Source: Saprospira sp. CCB-QB6 (GTDB lineage: Bacteria > Bacteroidota > Bacteroidia > Chitinophagales > Saprospiraceae). From it: a stretch of DNA of 64,000 bases. Where the stretch lies: assembly GCF_028464065.1 (NCBI RefSeq), contig NZ_CP116808.1, forward strand, positions 1,739,001-1,803,000, written 5' to 3'. The notes below the pieces were generated by a model. That model saw only the letters and a program-made list of their open reading frames with translations, did no database searches and was not told where the DNA came from. Numbering within the stretch: the stretch's first letter is position 1; each line of letters starts with the position of its first letter. Positions 16,619 to 25,711 of this stretch are shown piece after piece. The position numbers and the translations under genes are program-made.

Positions 16619-18034
16619 TTAGCTTGCTGGGTTTTCTGTGGTGGGGGTAGCATCTACGGCCGGATTCTCTCTGCGGCCTCTGAGGCGTCCACCTTGGATA
16701 AACCCACCATAAGAGTTCATAGCCAAGTGACCTTCAATTTGCTGAAGTGTATCGAGAACTACAGCTACCATAATAAGTAGTGATGTTCCTCCGAAGAAGA
16801 TAGCAAATCCAAGATCAATTTGGAGAATACCAGCTGCGATACCAGGCAAAATAGCGATAGCACCGAGAGCGATAGACCCAGGCAATGTAACTCGAGAAGC
16901 GACCTTATCAATATGCTCTACTGTGTCTGCCCCTGATTTAACATTAGGGATGAAAGCATTTTGGCGTTTCAATTGGTCTGCATGCTGCTGAGGATTAACA
17001 ATCAAAGCAGTATAGACATAAGTAAAGATGACTACCAAAAAGAAGAAGAGAACATTGTAAGGAATAGAAGTAAAGTCTGCCAACTGTCCCCAGATAGTAT
17101 CTGCGCCTGCTGGTGCTCCGAGAAAACCAGCGATGGCACCAGGAACAAACATAAGGGCTTGGGCGAAGATGATAGGCATTACTCCTGCTGCATTAAGTTT
17201 GATTGGAATATGATCTAAGCCAGACTGACCGCCCATAGCCGCAATACGGCTAGCGCCATCGGTTCGTCCGATCATATGTTTAGCAAACTTAATTTGAATT
17301 TTGCGAACAGCTTGAACCAGAGCGACTGAAGCAAGAACAACAAGTGCAAATAGGGCTAGCTCTACGATAAAGATTACCGGGCCACCGGCCATTGCGCTAA
17401 ACTTGAGGTTCATTTCTCCAACGAAAGCCTGAGGAAGGGTAGCGATAATACCTGCAGTAATGAGTAGAGAGATACCATTTCCGATACCTTTATCGGTAAT
17501 GCGTTCTCCTAGCCACATACAGAACACAGTACCTGCAGTCAGGATAATAATGTTAGAGAACCAGAAAATAGGAAGTCCTACATCACTAGAGATAGCTTCA
17601 GGGAAAGAAGCGTGCATATAGTTGAGGTAGGCAGATCCTTGAACTAGGGTAATCGCTATAGTGATATAGCGAGTAATTTGATTGAGTCGGCGTTGGCCAG
17701 CTTCTCCATCTTTTTGCAATTTCTGAAAATACGGAATTGCAAATCCGAGTAATTGCACGATAATAGATGCTGAGATATAGGGCATAATCCCTAGAGCAAA
17801 AACGGCAGCGTTAAAGAAGGCCCCCCCTGAGAAGGTGTTGAGTAGGTCTAGCAGGCCAGGACCATCCTCTCCTCCGCTACTGAGTTGTTTTTGAATTTCA
17901 GCGGTATCAATACCGGGCAAAATGACGAAGCTACCGAAGCGGTAGACTGCAAGCAAACCTAGGGTTAGCAGGATTCTGTTTTTGAGTTCTGGAATAGCCC
18001 AGATCTCTTTCATTTTTTCTATAAAGGATTTCAT
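16619..18034 (-). CDS. secY: protein translocase subunit SecY
   Basis: A 471-residue ten-helix channel subunit of the Sec translocon. Recognised by the N-terminal LKNRILLTLGLLAVYRFGSF, LDLLNTFSGGAFFNAAVFALG (lateral gate region), WLGERITDKGIGNG (cytoplasmic loop) and QQHADQLKRQNAFIPNVKSG, with LQQIEGHLAMNSYGGFIQGG near the end. The length is slightly longer than in E. coli (443) because of a short hydrophilic C-terminus. It opens the downstream section of the block: a 490-bp gap with a terminator, a repeat and a hairpin separates it from rplO, so it probably has its own promoter. Confidence 0.98.
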   Translation of the reverse strand: MKSFIEKMKEIWAIPELKNRILLTLGLLAVYRFGSFVILPGIDTAEIQKQLSSGGEDGPGLLDLLNTFSGGAFFNAAVFALGIMPYISASIIVQLLGFAIPYFQKLQKDGEAGQRRLNQITRYITIAITLVQGSAYLNYMHASFPEAISSDVGLPIFWFSNIIILTAGTVFCMWLGERITDKGIGNGISLLITAGIIATLPQAFVGEMNLKFSAMAGGPVIFIVELALFALVVLASVALVQAVRKIQIKFAKHMIGRTDGASRIAAMGGQSGLDHIPIKLNAAGVMPIIFAQALMFVPGAIAGFLGAPAGADTIWGQLADFTSIPYNVLFFFLVVIFTYVYTALIVNPQQHADQLKRQNAFIPNVKSGADTVEHIDKVASRVTLPGSIALGAIAILPGIAAGILQIDLGFAIFFGGTSLLIMVAVVLDTLQQIEGHLAMNSYGGFIQGGRLRGRRENPAVDATPTTENPAS

Positions 18035-18185
18035 GGATCAGCTCTGTTATAGTCTAAAAGAGGTGTCTAGATTGACTTTTGCGGCCCCTAAATTAAGAGA
18101 ATTATTTTAGGGAAGGAAATAAATAGCGCTTAGTGAAGCTTTATATCTGCTAAAAAGGACAAAAAAGGGTATAAAAAGCCCTAGC

Positions 18186-18221
18186 AACCCCTAGCCTATT
18201 ACTAAAATAGGCTGGGGTTTT
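18186..18221. terminator. strong hairpin between rplO and secY
   Basis: Stem AACCCC-TAGCCTATT / AAATAGGCT-GGGGTT with a short ACTA loop and one internal T:G. The plus strand continues with TTTT. It stands between the rplO terminator and secY, so on the minus strand it would lie in or near the secY leader. Confidence 0.65.
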
Positions 18222-18319
18222 ATATCCTGGGCAGCAAAGCTTTGGCTATTGCGGCTATTTGTAATAGAGTATTTCTCCCTGGGGTAAGGGTTTGCAGTGA
18301 GTGCGAAGTGCTGGGCGTT

Positions 18320-18432
18320 GGCCTAGCTGCCTGCAGCAGTGTGGCGAAGCCACAGACCGAGGCGCTTAGCGCCGAAGGGCCGAGCGAATAGCGAGCTGCG
18401 GAAGGGAGCGGCCGCTGAAAGCGGCAGGCCCC
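18320..18432 (-). repeat. GC-rich intergenic element, subtype A (copy 5)
   Basis: GGCCTAGCTGCCTGCAGCAG, hairpin GTGGCGAAGCCAC, AGACC, hairpin GGCGCTTAGCGCC, core GGGCCGAGCGAATAGCGAGC, then hairpin GCCGCTGAAAGCGGC and a GGCCCC end. It sits inside the ribosomal protein block between rplO and secY. Confidence 0.83.
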
Positions 18433-18473
18433 TAAAACCTTAAGAAAGGGAGCGAAAGCATTAGACACTTGAG

Positions 18474-18508
18474 GTACAAAAAAGAAGGAGAAACTGGAAT
18501 TTCTCCTT
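18474..18508 (-). terminator. intrinsic terminator after rplO
   Basis: Perfect 9-bp stem AAGGAGAAA / TTTCTCCTT, then CTTTTTT on the minus strand. It lies 17 bp past the rplO stop and splits the block into two transcripts. Confidence 0.8.
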
Positions 18509-18524
18509 ACTACTGTACCAGATT

Positions 18525-19214
18525 TTAGCCGAGCAGAGAGACTGCTGCGCCTAAGGCTTCGATTTGAGTTTTGACTTCTTCCTCTACTTTCGCAGCTTGG
18601 AGGTCAAATTTAGTTTTGAGGCTACCTTCAGCGATAACGTGCAACTTATCATGTTCATTAACGTGCTTGAAGTGTGCTGCCAATTCTTTAGCGCCAACAG
18701 TAGAAAGCTCTGCAGCTTCTACAACACCTTGGATTTGGTTAGCTTTGATGATAAGTAGGCAAGATCCACCTTTTTCTTCGATAGCTGCTTTAGCAGTTTT
18801 AGAGAAGCGGAAGGCAGAAACTTGAAGTGCAGAAGTTAGTTCACCTTCAGCGAGGACTTTAAACTGTTCGTTCTTTTTGATAAGGCCAGCAGCTACGAGA
18901 GTGTCGATATCGACAGTAGTCGTATTCATTTTGTTGGCAGCATCTTGAAGATCGTTCAAGTTAACTACAGCGAAGCTATCGGGTTGGTAAGATTGATAGC
19001 GGCGAGCAGTGTTTTTGAATCCACGTTTGGGTAGGCGCATTTGGATAGGCATTTGACCACCTTCATGGCCTCTTTTGCTTTTGAATCCAGAGCGAGATTT
19101 GGCACCTTTATGACCGCGAGTAGAAGTTCCACCACGGCCTGAGCTAGTCCCGCGGCCGATGCGTTTACGATTCTTTACGGCACCGTTAGCGGGTTTGAGG
19201 TTACTCAGTTTCAT
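18525..19214 (-). CDS. rplO: 50S ribosomal protein L15 with duplicated C-terminal domain
   Basis: L15 of 229 residues, whereas the family is normally about 145-150. Residues 1-155 are a complete L15: the Gly/Arg-rich RNA-binding N-terminus (KRIGRGTSSGRGGTSTRGHK), GFEGGQMP-like RGHEGGQMPIQMRLPKRGF, and the C-terminal alpha/beta domain. The extra residues 172-229 repeat that C-terminal domain: VLAEGELT (120-127) matches VIAEGSLK (193-200), and IEEKGGSCLLI (145-155) matches IEALGAAVSLL (218-228) with identical 25-residue spacing. This is seen directly; a domain duplication is the simplest explanation. The last gene of the rpsJ-rplO transcript, followed by a terminator. Confidence 0.95.
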   Translation of the reverse strand: MKLSNLKPANGAVKNRKRIGRGTSSGRGGTSTRGHKGAKSRSGFKSKRGHEGGQMPIQMRLPKRGFKNTARRYQSYQPDSFAVVNLNDLQDAANKMNTTTVDIDTLVAAGLIKKNEQFKVLAEGELTSALQVSAFRFSKTAKAAIEEKGGSCLLIIKANQIQGVVEAAELSTVGAKELAAHFKHVNEHDKLHVIAEGSLKTKFDLQAAKVEEEVKTQIEALGAAVSLLG

Positions 19215-19254
19215 TATGTGAAATGTTTTACTGATGAGAAAAGGAGGAGCTGGG

Positions 19255-19434
19255 TTAGAGCTCTTCTACTTTTAGCAAGTGTTTAACTTTATTGATCATT
19301 CCGGCTACCTGAGGAGTTACAACTTGCTCAGAAGACTGGTTGATTTTGCGCAGACCTAGAGCCACCATAGTTGCTTTTTGGTCTTTTGGACGATCGATAA
19401 CACTTTTAATTTGCGTGATACGTACTTTTTTCAT
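19255..19434 (-). CDS. rpmD: 50S ribosomal protein L30
   Basis: A 59-residue protein read directly from the sequence, too short for a long-ORF list. It starts MKKVRITQIKSVIDRPKDQK, continues TMVALGLRKIN and ends HLLKVEEL. The start ATG lies 20 bp after the rpsE stop, and rplO follows 40 bp later. L30 binds 5S/23S rRNA. The length matches the bacterial family (about 60). Confidence 0.95.
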   Translation of the reverse strand: MKKVRITQIKSVIDRPKDQKATMVALGLRKINQSSEQVVTPQVAGMINKVKHLLKVEEL

Positions 19435-19454
19435 GATATCAGAGAGGTTAAGGA

Positions 19455-19970
19455 CTATCCGTTAAAAACTTTTTCGAGTTCAATTCCTCTAGTCTTAGCT
19501 ACTTGAGAAGGCGTGCGTAGTTTTTGCAGCGCATCGATAGTCGCTTTGATTACGTTATGAGGATTAGAAGAACCGAGAGATTTGGCGAGTACGTTATGAA
19601 CACCGGCTACTTCTAGTACGGCGCGCATAGCACCACCAGCGATTACCCCAGTACCATCGGCAGCGGGGCGGATAAGTACTTTACCTGCGCCAAACTTACC
19701 GTGTTGTTCGTGCGGGATAGTTCCGTTTAGTACGGGCACTTTAACGAGATTCTTTTTAGCTTCTTCTGCGGCTTTAGTGATAGCAGCAGAGACTTCACGG
19801 GCTTTACCTAGGCCGTGGCCTACTTGTCCGTTGCCATCTCCAACTACAACGATAGCGGCGAAGCTGAAGGTACGACCTCCTTTGGTCACTTTAGAGACAC
19901 GGTTGAGGGCGACCAATTTATCTTGGAATTCAGTATCTACTGGCTTTACGCGATTAGATTTCTTTGCCAT
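19455..19970 (-). CDS. rpsE: 30S ribosomal protein S5
   Basis: A 171-residue protein of the decoding-centre region. It has the double-stranded-RNA-binding fold [20 protein letters not shown] (about 15-34) and the S5 C-terminal domain with [20 protein letters not shown]. The length is normal. It is located 27 bp after rplR. Confidence 0.98.
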   Translation of the reverse strand: MAKKSNRVKPVDTEFQDKLVALNRVSKVTKGGRTFSFAAIVVVGDGNGQVGHGLGKAREVSAAITKAAEEAKKNLVKVPVLNGTIPHEQHGKFGAGKVLIRPAADGTGVIAGGAMRAVLEVAGVHNVLAKSLGSSNPHNVIKATIDALQKLRTPSQVAKTRGIELEKVFNG

Positions 19971-19997
19971 GGTTAATTATTGGTTTTCGCTAGATGA

Positions 19998-20378
19998 TTA
20001 GAATTGAAGGAGCTCATTGCTACCATCTTCTTTTTGAGCACCGCGAGCACCTTCAGCGAGGGCTTTGATGCGGCCGTGGTAGAGATAGCCACCACGATCG
20101 AAGATAACAGTGTTGATACCTTTTTCGATTGCTTTTTTAGCAACTAGGCCACCAACAAGGCGAGCTGTTTCAGATTTATTGACATTTTGGCCATCAATTC
20201 CGTCTTCTTTAGAGCTAGCGGAGACCAAGGTTGTACCAGCGATATCATCGATAAGCTGGACATATATATGAGAGTTGCTTCTGTATACTGTCATGCGTGG
20301 ACGCTCGGCAGTACCTTTAAGCTTTTTGCGGATTCTTCTGTGAATGCGCTGACGACGAGTCATTTGTTTTGAAGCCAT
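19998..20378 (-). CDS. rplR: 50S ribosomal protein L18
   Basis: A 126-residue 5S rRNA-binding protein. Recognised by [20 protein letters not shown] (about 15-34), HIYVQLIDD and the C-terminal [20 protein letters not shown]. About nine residues longer than the E. coli protein because the end continues [14 protein letters not shown]. It follows rplF by 59 bp. Confidence 0.98.
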   Translation of the reverse strand: MASKQMTRRQRIHRRIRKKLKGTAERPRMTVYRSNSHIYVQLIDDIAGTTLVSASSKEDGIDGQNVNKSETARLVGGLVAKKAIEKGINTVIFDRGGYLYHGRIKALAEGARGAQKEDGSNELLQF

Positions 20379-20437
20379 AATAGAGAGCTATAAAACTGTT
20401 CGCAAAAAATGAAAAAATTAGATGAAGGAGGCTGCGC

Positions 20438-20992
20438 TTATTTAGCAGCGGTTTTACCGGCTTTTCTACGGATTTGTTCTCCTTTGAAGCGTACCCCTTT
20501 GCCTTTGTAAGGTTCGGGTTTGCGGAAGCTACGAATTTTGGCAGCAACTTGGCCGATAAGGTGCTTATCGAAAGACTCTAGAGTCACCAAAGGAGCTGAA
20601 CCTTTTTTAGTTTCGGTAGTTACGCTAACTTCATCGGGAAGGTAGAACATAACGGGGTGAGAATAACCTAGGGCCAATTCTAGGAGTTGGCCTTTATTGC
20701 TAGCGCGGTAACCCACACCATGCAATTCTAGTTCTACTTTGTAGCCTTGAGAAACTCCTTCAATCATGTTAGCGATCAGCTGGCGGTAAAGGCCATGCAT
20801 AGCTTTATGACGTTTTTGCTCGGTAGCGCGAGATACTAGTACCTGACCATCTTCAATTTTGGCAGAGATACCAGAAGAGGCAATTTCTTGAGATAGTTGG
20901 CCTTTAGCGCCTTTTACCTCTACGATATTACCTTTGATATTAACTTCTACGCCCGCTGGAATTTCAATAGGCAGTTTTCCTATACGAGACAT
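20438..20992 (-). CDS. rplF: 50S ribosomal protein L6
   Basis: A 184-residue protein with two L6 domains near the sarcin-ricin loop. Motifs: MSRIGKLPIEIPAGVEV, GVGYRA at about 93, and the C-terminal PEPYKGKGVRFKGEQIRRKA signature. The length is normal. It follows rpsH by 41 bp. Confidence 0.98.
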   Translation of the reverse strand: MSRIGKLPIEIPAGVEVNIKGNIVEVKGAKGQLSQEIASSGISAKIEDGQVLVSRATEQKRHKAMHGLYRQLIANMIEGVSQGYKVELELHGVGYRASNKGQLLELALGYSHPVMFYLPDEVSVTTETKKGSAPLVTLESFDKHLIGQVAAKIRSFRKPEPYKGKGVRFKGEQIRRKAGKTAAK

Positions 20993-21033
20993 GCTATTAT
21001 TTTTTAAATCTTATTAAAATCTGAGAAAAGGGC

Positions 21034-21438
21034 TTAGTAGATGTAGAAGAGTACTTCACCACCTACATTCTCTTCACGAGCTTTTTTGTCTGTGATTACC
21101 CCTTTAGAGGTAGAGATGATTGCCAAGCCTAGGCCGTTAATGATACGGGGAAGCTCACCAGCCTTCACATAGTGACGGAGGCCTGGGCGGCTAACACGCT
21201 TCATTTTACGAATAACGGGCTGCTTAGAAGAAGCATCGTATTTGAGAGCGATTTTGATAACTCCTTGTTTGTTAGAAGTTTCTTCAAACTTGTAACGGAG
21301 GATATAGCCCTGATCATAAAGAATTTCAGTAATTCTTTTTTTCAGATTCGAGGCTGGGATTTCGACGACGCGATGTTTAGCCATCTGGGCATTGCGGATT
21401 CGAGTTAGGTAGTCCGCAACAGGATCTGTTACTGCCAT
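21034..21438 (-). CDS. rpsH: 30S ribosomal protein S8
   Basis: A 134-residue central-domain assembly protein. It begins [20 protein letters not shown] and ends with the signature [19 protein letters not shown] then [11 protein letters not shown]. In E. coli S8 represses the spc operon; no obvious leader structure could be identified here. It follows rpsN after a 97-bp gap, one of the longer gaps in this run. Confidence 0.98.
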   Translation of the reverse strand: MAVTDPVADYLTRIRNAQMAKHRVVEIPASNLKKRITEILYDQGYILRYKFEETSNKQGVIKIALKYDASSKQPVIRKMKRVSRPGLRHYVKAGELPRIINGLGLAIISTSKGVITDKKAREENVGGEVLFYIY

Positions 21439-21535
21439 GATTGCAATGTTATCGCTAAAATTATCTCAGTGAAGAGAGATCTTTTAGCTGATGAATAAAT
21501 TTTGAATTCTAGTTCGAAAGCGTAGAGAGTGAAAA

Positions 21536-21805
21536 TTACCAGCTAGCCTTGGTTACACCAGGAATTTTACCAGCTAGAGCCATTTCGCGGAACTTCACAC
21601 GGCAGAGGCCAAATTGGCGCATGTAGCCTTTAGGACGTCCTGTAAGTTTGCAACGGTTGTGCAAGCGGACTTTAGAAGAGTTCTTGGGCAACTTATCTAG
21701 TTCGTCCCAACGACCTTCATTTTTGAGTTGTTCGCGGCGAGCAGCATATTTTTGCACTAGGCGCTCTCTTTTCTTTTCTCTTGCGATTACGGATTTACGG
21801 GCCAT
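21536..21805 (-). CDS. rpsN: 30S ribosomal protein S14 (long, zinc-free form)
   Basis: An 89-residue S14. It contains [20 protein letters not shown] (about 50-69), the family signature, followed by [10 protein letters not shown] and [11 protein letters not shown]. The long form lacks the CxxC zinc pairs of the 61-residue type. It begins 2 bp after the end of rplE, so translation is likely coupled. Confidence 0.98.
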   Translation of the reverse strand: MARKSVIAREKKRERLVQKYAARREQLKNEGRWDELDKLPKNSSKVRLHNRCKLTGRPKGYMRQFGLCRVKFREMALAGKIPGVTKASW

Positions 21806-21807
21806 AA

Positions 21808-22362
21808 TTAGCTTTTAGTTTTAAAGGGTAGTCCAAGAAGAGTGAGTAATTCTAGAGATTCCTCATCTGTTGGAGCAGAAGTGACAAAAGTGATATCCAT
21901 ACCTGTGATACGAGGGATTTTATCCAAGTTAATCTCAGGGAAGATAATTTGTTCTGTTACACCTAGGGTGTAATTACCTCTACCATCAAAACTTTTGTTG
22001 CTGATACCACGGAAGTCACGTACACGAGGAAGAGCAACATTGATTAGGCGATCGAGGAATTCATACATATTTGTGCCACGTAGTGTTACGCGAGCACCAA
22101 TAGGCATACCTTCACGAAGCTTGAAGTTTGAAATCGACTTCTTGGCTTTAGTTTTCACGGCACGCTGACCTGTGATAAGAGTTAGCTCCTCGACAGCATT
22201 ATCAACCAACTTTTTGTCAGAGGTAGCCATCCCTACACCTTGGCTTACGCAGATCTTTTCCAACTTGGGTACTTGCATGATGCTTTTGTACTGAAACTTT
22301 TCTTTCAGCTTAGCAACCACCTCTTCTTGGTACTTCTGCTTTAATCTAGGTTGATAGCTCAT
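21808..22362 (-). CDS. rplE: 50S ribosomal protein L5
   Basis: A 184-residue 5S rRNA-binding protein that contacts the P-site tRNA. Motifs: [36 protein letters not shown], and [20 protein letters not shown] near the C-terminus. The length is normal. The gene starts 2 bp after rplX. Confidence 0.98.
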   Translation of the reverse strand: MSYQPRLKQKYQEEVVAKLKEKFQYKSIMQVPKLEKICVSQGVGMATSDKKLVDNAVEELTLITGQRAVKTKAKKSISNFKLREGMPIGARVTLRGTNMYEFLDRLINVALPRVRDFRGISNKSFDGRGNYTLGVTEQIIFPEINLDKIPRITGMDITFVTSAPTDEESLELLTLLGLPFKTKS

Positions 22363-22364
22363 TA

Positions 22365-22694
22365 TTAAATAGCTTGATTTGATTTCTTAGAAATGCGGAC
22401 TTTTTTGCCGTCTTGAATTTCCATTTTCACCTTGCTAGCAACGCCTTCAGCGTCTACAAGCATAAGGTTAGAAACGTGAATAGAGGCTTCTTTTTCGATG
22501 ATTCCACCTGCGCGTTCGTTAGTAGCACGGATGTGTTTTTTTACCTTATTGAGGCCTTCTACAAGTGCACGTTGCTCTAGAGGGAAAGTTTTTACTACTT
22601 TACCAGTATTGCCTTTCTCGTCTCCAGAGATCACTTTTACGGTGTCTCCCACTTTTACGTGTAGTTTCACCTTAGTTTGCTTTTTGTTTGCCAT
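22365..22694 (-). CDS. rplX: 50S ribosomal protein L24
   Basis: A 109-residue assembly-initiator protein with an N-terminal KOW motif ([20 protein letters not shown], about 18-37) and [20 protein letters not shown]. Close to the family length. It starts 2 bp after rplN; tight spacing implies coupled translation. Confidence 0.98.
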   Translation of the reverse strand: MANKKQTKVKLHVKVGDTVKVISGDEKGNTGKVVKTFPLEQRALVEGLNKVKKHIRATNERAGGIIEKEASIHVSNLMLVDAEGVASKVKMEIQDGKKVRISKKSNQAI

Positions 22695-22696
22695 GA

Positions 22697-23065
22697 TTAT
22701 AGTACTTCAGGAGCGAGTGAAACAATTTTCATAAAGTCGCGCTCGCGCAACTCACGGGCTACTGGGCCAAAAATACGAGTTCCTCTAGGCTCTTCCGAGG
22801 CATTGAGGAGAACAACTGCATTGTCATCAAAGCGAATATAAGAACCGTCTTGGCGACGAATTTCTTTTTTCGTGCGTACGATTACCGCTTTAGAAACAAC
22901 GCCTTTTTTTACCTGACCGCCAGGAGCTGCATCCTTTACCGTAACTACAATAATGTCACCGATAGAGGCATAACGACGTTTAGAGCCACCAAGTACCTTA
23001 ATACAAAGTACTTCTTTGGCTCCCGTGTTATCAGCTACTCGCAGTCTACTTTCTGCTTGTATCAT
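22697..23065 (-). CDS. rplN: 50S ribosomal protein L14
   Basis: A 122-residue protein at the subunit interface. It starts [20 protein letters not shown] and ends [20 protein letters not shown], both family signatures. Exact family length. It lies 12 bp after rpsQ. Confidence 0.98.
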   Translation of the reverse strand: MIQAESRLRVADNTGAKEVLCIKVLGGSKRRYASIGDIIVVTVKDAAPGGQVKKGVVSKAVIVRTKKEIRRQDGSYIRFDDNAVVLLNASEEPRGTRIFGPVARELRERDFMKIVSLAPEVL

Positions 23066-23077
23066 GATAAAATATAA

Positions 23078-23344
23078 TTATTTCGCACGTTCAATAATCT
23101 CAACCAGTCTCCAGCGCTTCTTTTTGCTCAAGGGTCGAGTTTCCATAATGCGAACGACATCGCCAGTGTTGCAGTCGTTCTTCTCATCATGAGCGCTAAA
23201 TTTCTTGGTAGTTTTTACAAACTTACCATAAATAGGGTGCTTTACCCGGCGCTCAACAGAAACAGTGATGGTTTTATCCATCTTGTTGCTGGTCACGATA
23301 CCCACACGTTGCTTGCGCAGATTGCGTGTTGATTCTGTTGCCAT
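23078..23344 (-). CDS. rpsQ: 30S ribosomal protein S17
   Basis: An 88-residue OB-fold protein that binds 16S rRNA. Recognised by [20 protein letters not shown] and the [20 protein letters not shown] signature. It follows rpmC by 27 bp. Confidence 0.98.
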   Translation of the reverse strand: MATESTRNLRKQRVGIVTSNKMDKTITVSVERRVKHPIYGKFVKTTKKFSAHDEKNDCNTGDVVRIMETRPLSKKKRWRLVEIIERAK

Positions 23345-23371
23345 TAGATTAGATTTAAAATTTTTCTATTC

Positions 23372-23623
23372 CTATTTCTTCTTTCTACGAGCCCGGATGC
23401 GATCCCGCTTAAGGTCACCAGCTTCTTCTAGCTGCTTCAATTCACGAGCACGAAGCTCTGTTTTGATTCTCGCAATGTTTTTACGAGTCAGCTTAAGATC
23501 GCTAGGACGGGCCAAAGCAGAAACATTGTGCTGATAAACCATCTCTTGCAAAGCAGTTTCTGCTTGCTCAAGGGCTTCTTTCAGCTGCTCGTCTGTCATA
23601 GACGTTGCCTTAATCTTGTCCAT
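23372..23623 (-). CDS. rpmC: 50S ribosomal protein L29
   Basis: An 83-residue coiled protein beside the exit tunnel. It shows SMTDEQLKEALEQAETALQE and the conserved KLTRKNIARIKTELRARE. It is somewhat longer than the typical 63-68 residues, with a basic C-terminus (KRDRIRARRKKK). It lies 14 bp after rplP. Confidence 0.95.
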   Translation of the reverse strand: MDKIKATSMTDEQLKEALEQAETALQEMVYQHNVSALARPSDLKLTRKNIARIKTELRARELKQLEEAGDLKRDRIRARRKKK

Positions 23624-23637
23624 TACCTATAAGTCTA

Positions 23638-24060
23638 TTATTGTTCTACATAATCGTTGCGCACGACAAACTTCATCTTGACGGGCAACTTTTGAGCGGC
23701 TAGGCGCAAAGCCTCTTCAGCAATAGATCGCTTAACTCCATCAATTTCAAACAGAACACGACCTGGCTTAATTACAGCAACATAGTGAGACAAAGCTCCC
23801 TTACCCTTACCCATACGTACTTCGTTGGGCTTCTTAGTGATAGGCTTATCGGGGAAAATTCGGATCCATACCTTTCCTTCACGTTTCATATAGCGAGTCA
23901 TCGCAATACGAGCCGCCTCAATCTGACGGTTGGTAATCCAACCCTCTTCCAAGGTTTTAATGCCGAATGTCCCGAAAGAAATTTTAGAACCGCGATGGGC
24001 AATACCTTTGATACGGCCCTTCTGCTGCTTGCGGTATTTGGTTCTTCTCGGTTGTAACAT
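23638..24060 (-). CDS. rplP: 50S ribosomal protein L16
   Basis: A 140-residue protein near the A-site tRNA and peptidyl-transferase centre. It begins [19 protein letters not shown] and has [20 protein letters not shown] (about 74-93), the family signature. Normal length. A gap of 129 bp with two hairpins separates it from rpsC, unusual within this tight run. Confidence 0.98.
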   Translation of the reverse strand: MLQPRRTKYRKQQKGRIKGIAHRGSKISFGTFGIKTLEEGWITNRQIEAARIAMTRYMKREGKVWIRIFPDKPITKKPNEVRMGKGKGALSHYVAVIKPGRVLFEIDGVKRSIAEEALRLAAQKLPVKMKFVVRNDYVEQ

Positions 24061-24100
24061 TATTAATGTATTGTGCTACGTTCAAATAAAATTAGCCCTA

Positions 24101-24187
24101 TTTGGCCTCCCCTATACTCATAAGGAAGGCCAAAAGTGGCTGCAAAAATAAGTTTTTTCTTGCAAAACTCCTTATTTACAGGAGGTT
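24101..24187 (-). promoter_or_regulatory. two hairpins between rpsC and rplP
   Basis: Reading the minus strand from the rpsC stop codon, the first hairpin is AACCTCCT / AGGAGTT (24166-24187) with TTTTGC after it, and the second is TTTGGCCT / AGGCCAAA (24101-24134). They fill an otherwise long gap and may attenuate transcription or protect the mRNA end. Confidence 0.45.
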
Positions 24188-24189
24188 TT

Positions 24190-24954
24190 TTAAGACTTTC
24201 TACGACGGTTGTTGTCACGACCACCACGACGGTTGTTGTCACGACCACCACGACGGTTGTTGTCACGACCACTACCACCACGGCCACCACGACCACTACG
24301 GCTCTGCTGACTAGGGAATAGATCTACTTTGTCATAAATTTCCCCACGACAAATCCATACCTTTACCCCAATCTTACCATATACAGTCTGAGCCTCAACA
24401 ATAGCGTAATCGATATCTGCACGGAAAGTATGCAAAGGAGAACGTCCTTCTTTATACTCCTCAGAACGAGACATATCTGAACCATTCAAACGACCAGACA
24501 AACGTACTTTGATACCCTCGGCACCAGCACGCATAGTTGATTGAATAGACATTTTTGTTGCCTTACGGTAATTGATACGCGCCTCCAATTGCTTAGCGAT
24601 AGTCTCACCAACAATCTGTGCGTTCAATTCAGGCTTGCGGATTTCAAAGATGTTGATCTGCACTTCTTTACCTGTCAACTTCTTCAACTCCTCACGAATA
24701 CGGTCAACCTCTTGGCCACCTTTACCGATAATAATACCAGGACGTGATGTATGAATAGTTACAGTAACACGCTTGAGCGTACGCTCAATCACAATACGTG
24801 CAATACCACCTTTCTCTACGCGAACGCGTAGATAGGCACGGATCTTCTCATCCTCTACTACTTTCTCCGCATAGTCCTTGCCGCCAAACCAGTTAGAATC
24901 CCAGCCGCGTACAATCCCCAGACGGTTACCTATTGGATTAGTTTTCTGTCCCAT
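24190..24954 (-). CDS. rpsC: 30S ribosomal protein S3 with repeated basic tail
   Basis: A 254-residue S3, which lines the mRNA entry channel. The KH domain (about 40-110, [20 protein letters not shown]) and the C-terminal S3 domain (RIVIERT earlier; [20 protein letters not shown] and [15 protein letters not shown]) are intact. The final 39 residues (about 216-254) are an added Gly/Arg/Asn tail in which DNNRR occurs three times at eight-residue spacing, encoded by three 24-bp DNA repeats. Such a tail could contact rRNA or mRNA, but its role is unknown. It follows rplV by 18 bp. Confidence 0.97.
   Translation of the reverse strand: MGQKTNPIGNRLGIVRGWDSNWFGGKDYAEKVVEDEKIRAYLRVRVEKGGIARIVIERTLKRVTVTIHTSRPGIIIGKGGQEVDRIREELKKLTGKEVQINIFEIRKPELNAQIVGETIAKQLEARINYRKATKMSIQSTMRAGAEGIKVRLSGRLNGSDMSRSEEYKEGRSPLHTFRADIDYAIVEAQTVYGKIGVKVWICRGEIYDKVDLFPSQQSRSGRGGRGGSGRDNNRRGGRDNNRRGGRDNNRRRKS
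24202..24273 (-). repeat. three 24-bp tandem repeats inside rpsC
   Basis: Three consecutive units of ACGACGGTTGTTGTCACGAC plus CACC (plus-strand reading), nearly identical, encoding the GRDNNRRG repeats of the S3 tail. A slippage-prone coding microsatellite. Confidence 0.9.
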
Positions 24955-24972
24955 AAGTTTTGACTTAAGATT

Positions 24973-25398
24973 TTAATCGTTTGATGCTTCAATTTCTTCT
25001 GCCACTTCTTCCTCTACTACAAAATCAGTAGGAAGAGCTACGGTATTCTCTACCACCAAACTTACGTGACAAGAATGTTTACGAATACGGTGCGCACGAC
25101 CATGTGGCGCAGGCTGAAAACGCTTGAGCTGAGGCCCTTGGTCAACCCAAATAGCCTTCACGACCAAGCCATACTCATCTGCCTCCTCACCAGTCAATAC
25201 AGACCAGTTCGCTACTGCAGATAATAGCATCTTCTCCAAATGACGAGCACCTTCCTTACGGGTAAATTTTACAATACCCAAAGCCTTTGATACAGGTAGA
25301 CCACGGACAATATCCGCAGACAAACGCATCTTGCGCGCAGACATCCGACAGCCTTTCAACTTCGCCGTCGCCTGTACCGTCTCATTATTATATTGCAT
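24973..25398 (-). CDS. rplV: 50S ribosomal protein L22
   Basis: A 141-residue exit-tunnel protein. Core features: KLKGCRMSARKMRLSADIVR (about 13-32) and the beta-hairpin region ending KRFQPAPHGRAHRIRKHSCH. The C-terminus continues with a short acidic tail (VVEEEVAEEIEASND). The core is intact; the acidic tail parallels those in L17 and L23 here. Confidence 0.97.
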   Translation of the reverse strand: MQYNNETVQATAKLKGCRMSARKMRLSADIVRGLPVSKALGIVKFTRKEGARHLEKMLLSAVANWSVLTGEEADEYGLVVKAIWVDQGPQLKRFQPAPHGRAHRIRKHSCHVSLVVENTVALPTDFVVEEEVAEEIEASND

Positions 25399-25439
25399 GA
25401 CTTTATGCTGCTTTTATTTTATTAAAATTAGATCCTGGG

Positions 25440-25709
25440 CTATTTCTTTCTGTTTCCAGAGTGCCCGCGATAAGTACGTGTAGGAGCAAACTCTCCCAAC
25501 TTATGACCTACCATGTTCTCTGTTACATATACGGGTACAAATGTACGACCATTATGCACAGCGATGGTCTCGCCTACCATCTGAGGAATAATCATAGAAG
25601 AACGTGACCAGGTTTTGATAACACCTTTCTTCTTTGAACTCTTCGACTTGATCAATTTTTTGATCAACTTGTGGTAAACGTATGGTCCTTTTTTCAGTGA
25701 ACGTGCCAT
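25440..25709 (-). CDS. rpsS: 30S ribosomal protein S19
   Basis: An 89-residue head protein paired with S13. It starts [19 protein letters not shown] and ends [20 protein letters not shown], both typical. It lies 2 bp after rplB, so the genes are probably translationally coupled. Confidence 0.98.
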   Translation of the reverse strand: MARSLKKGPYVYHKLIKKLIKSKSSKKKGVIKTWSRSSMIIPQMVGETIAVHNGRTFVPVYVTENMVGHKLGEFAPTRTYRGHSGNRKK

Positions 25710-25711
25710 AT

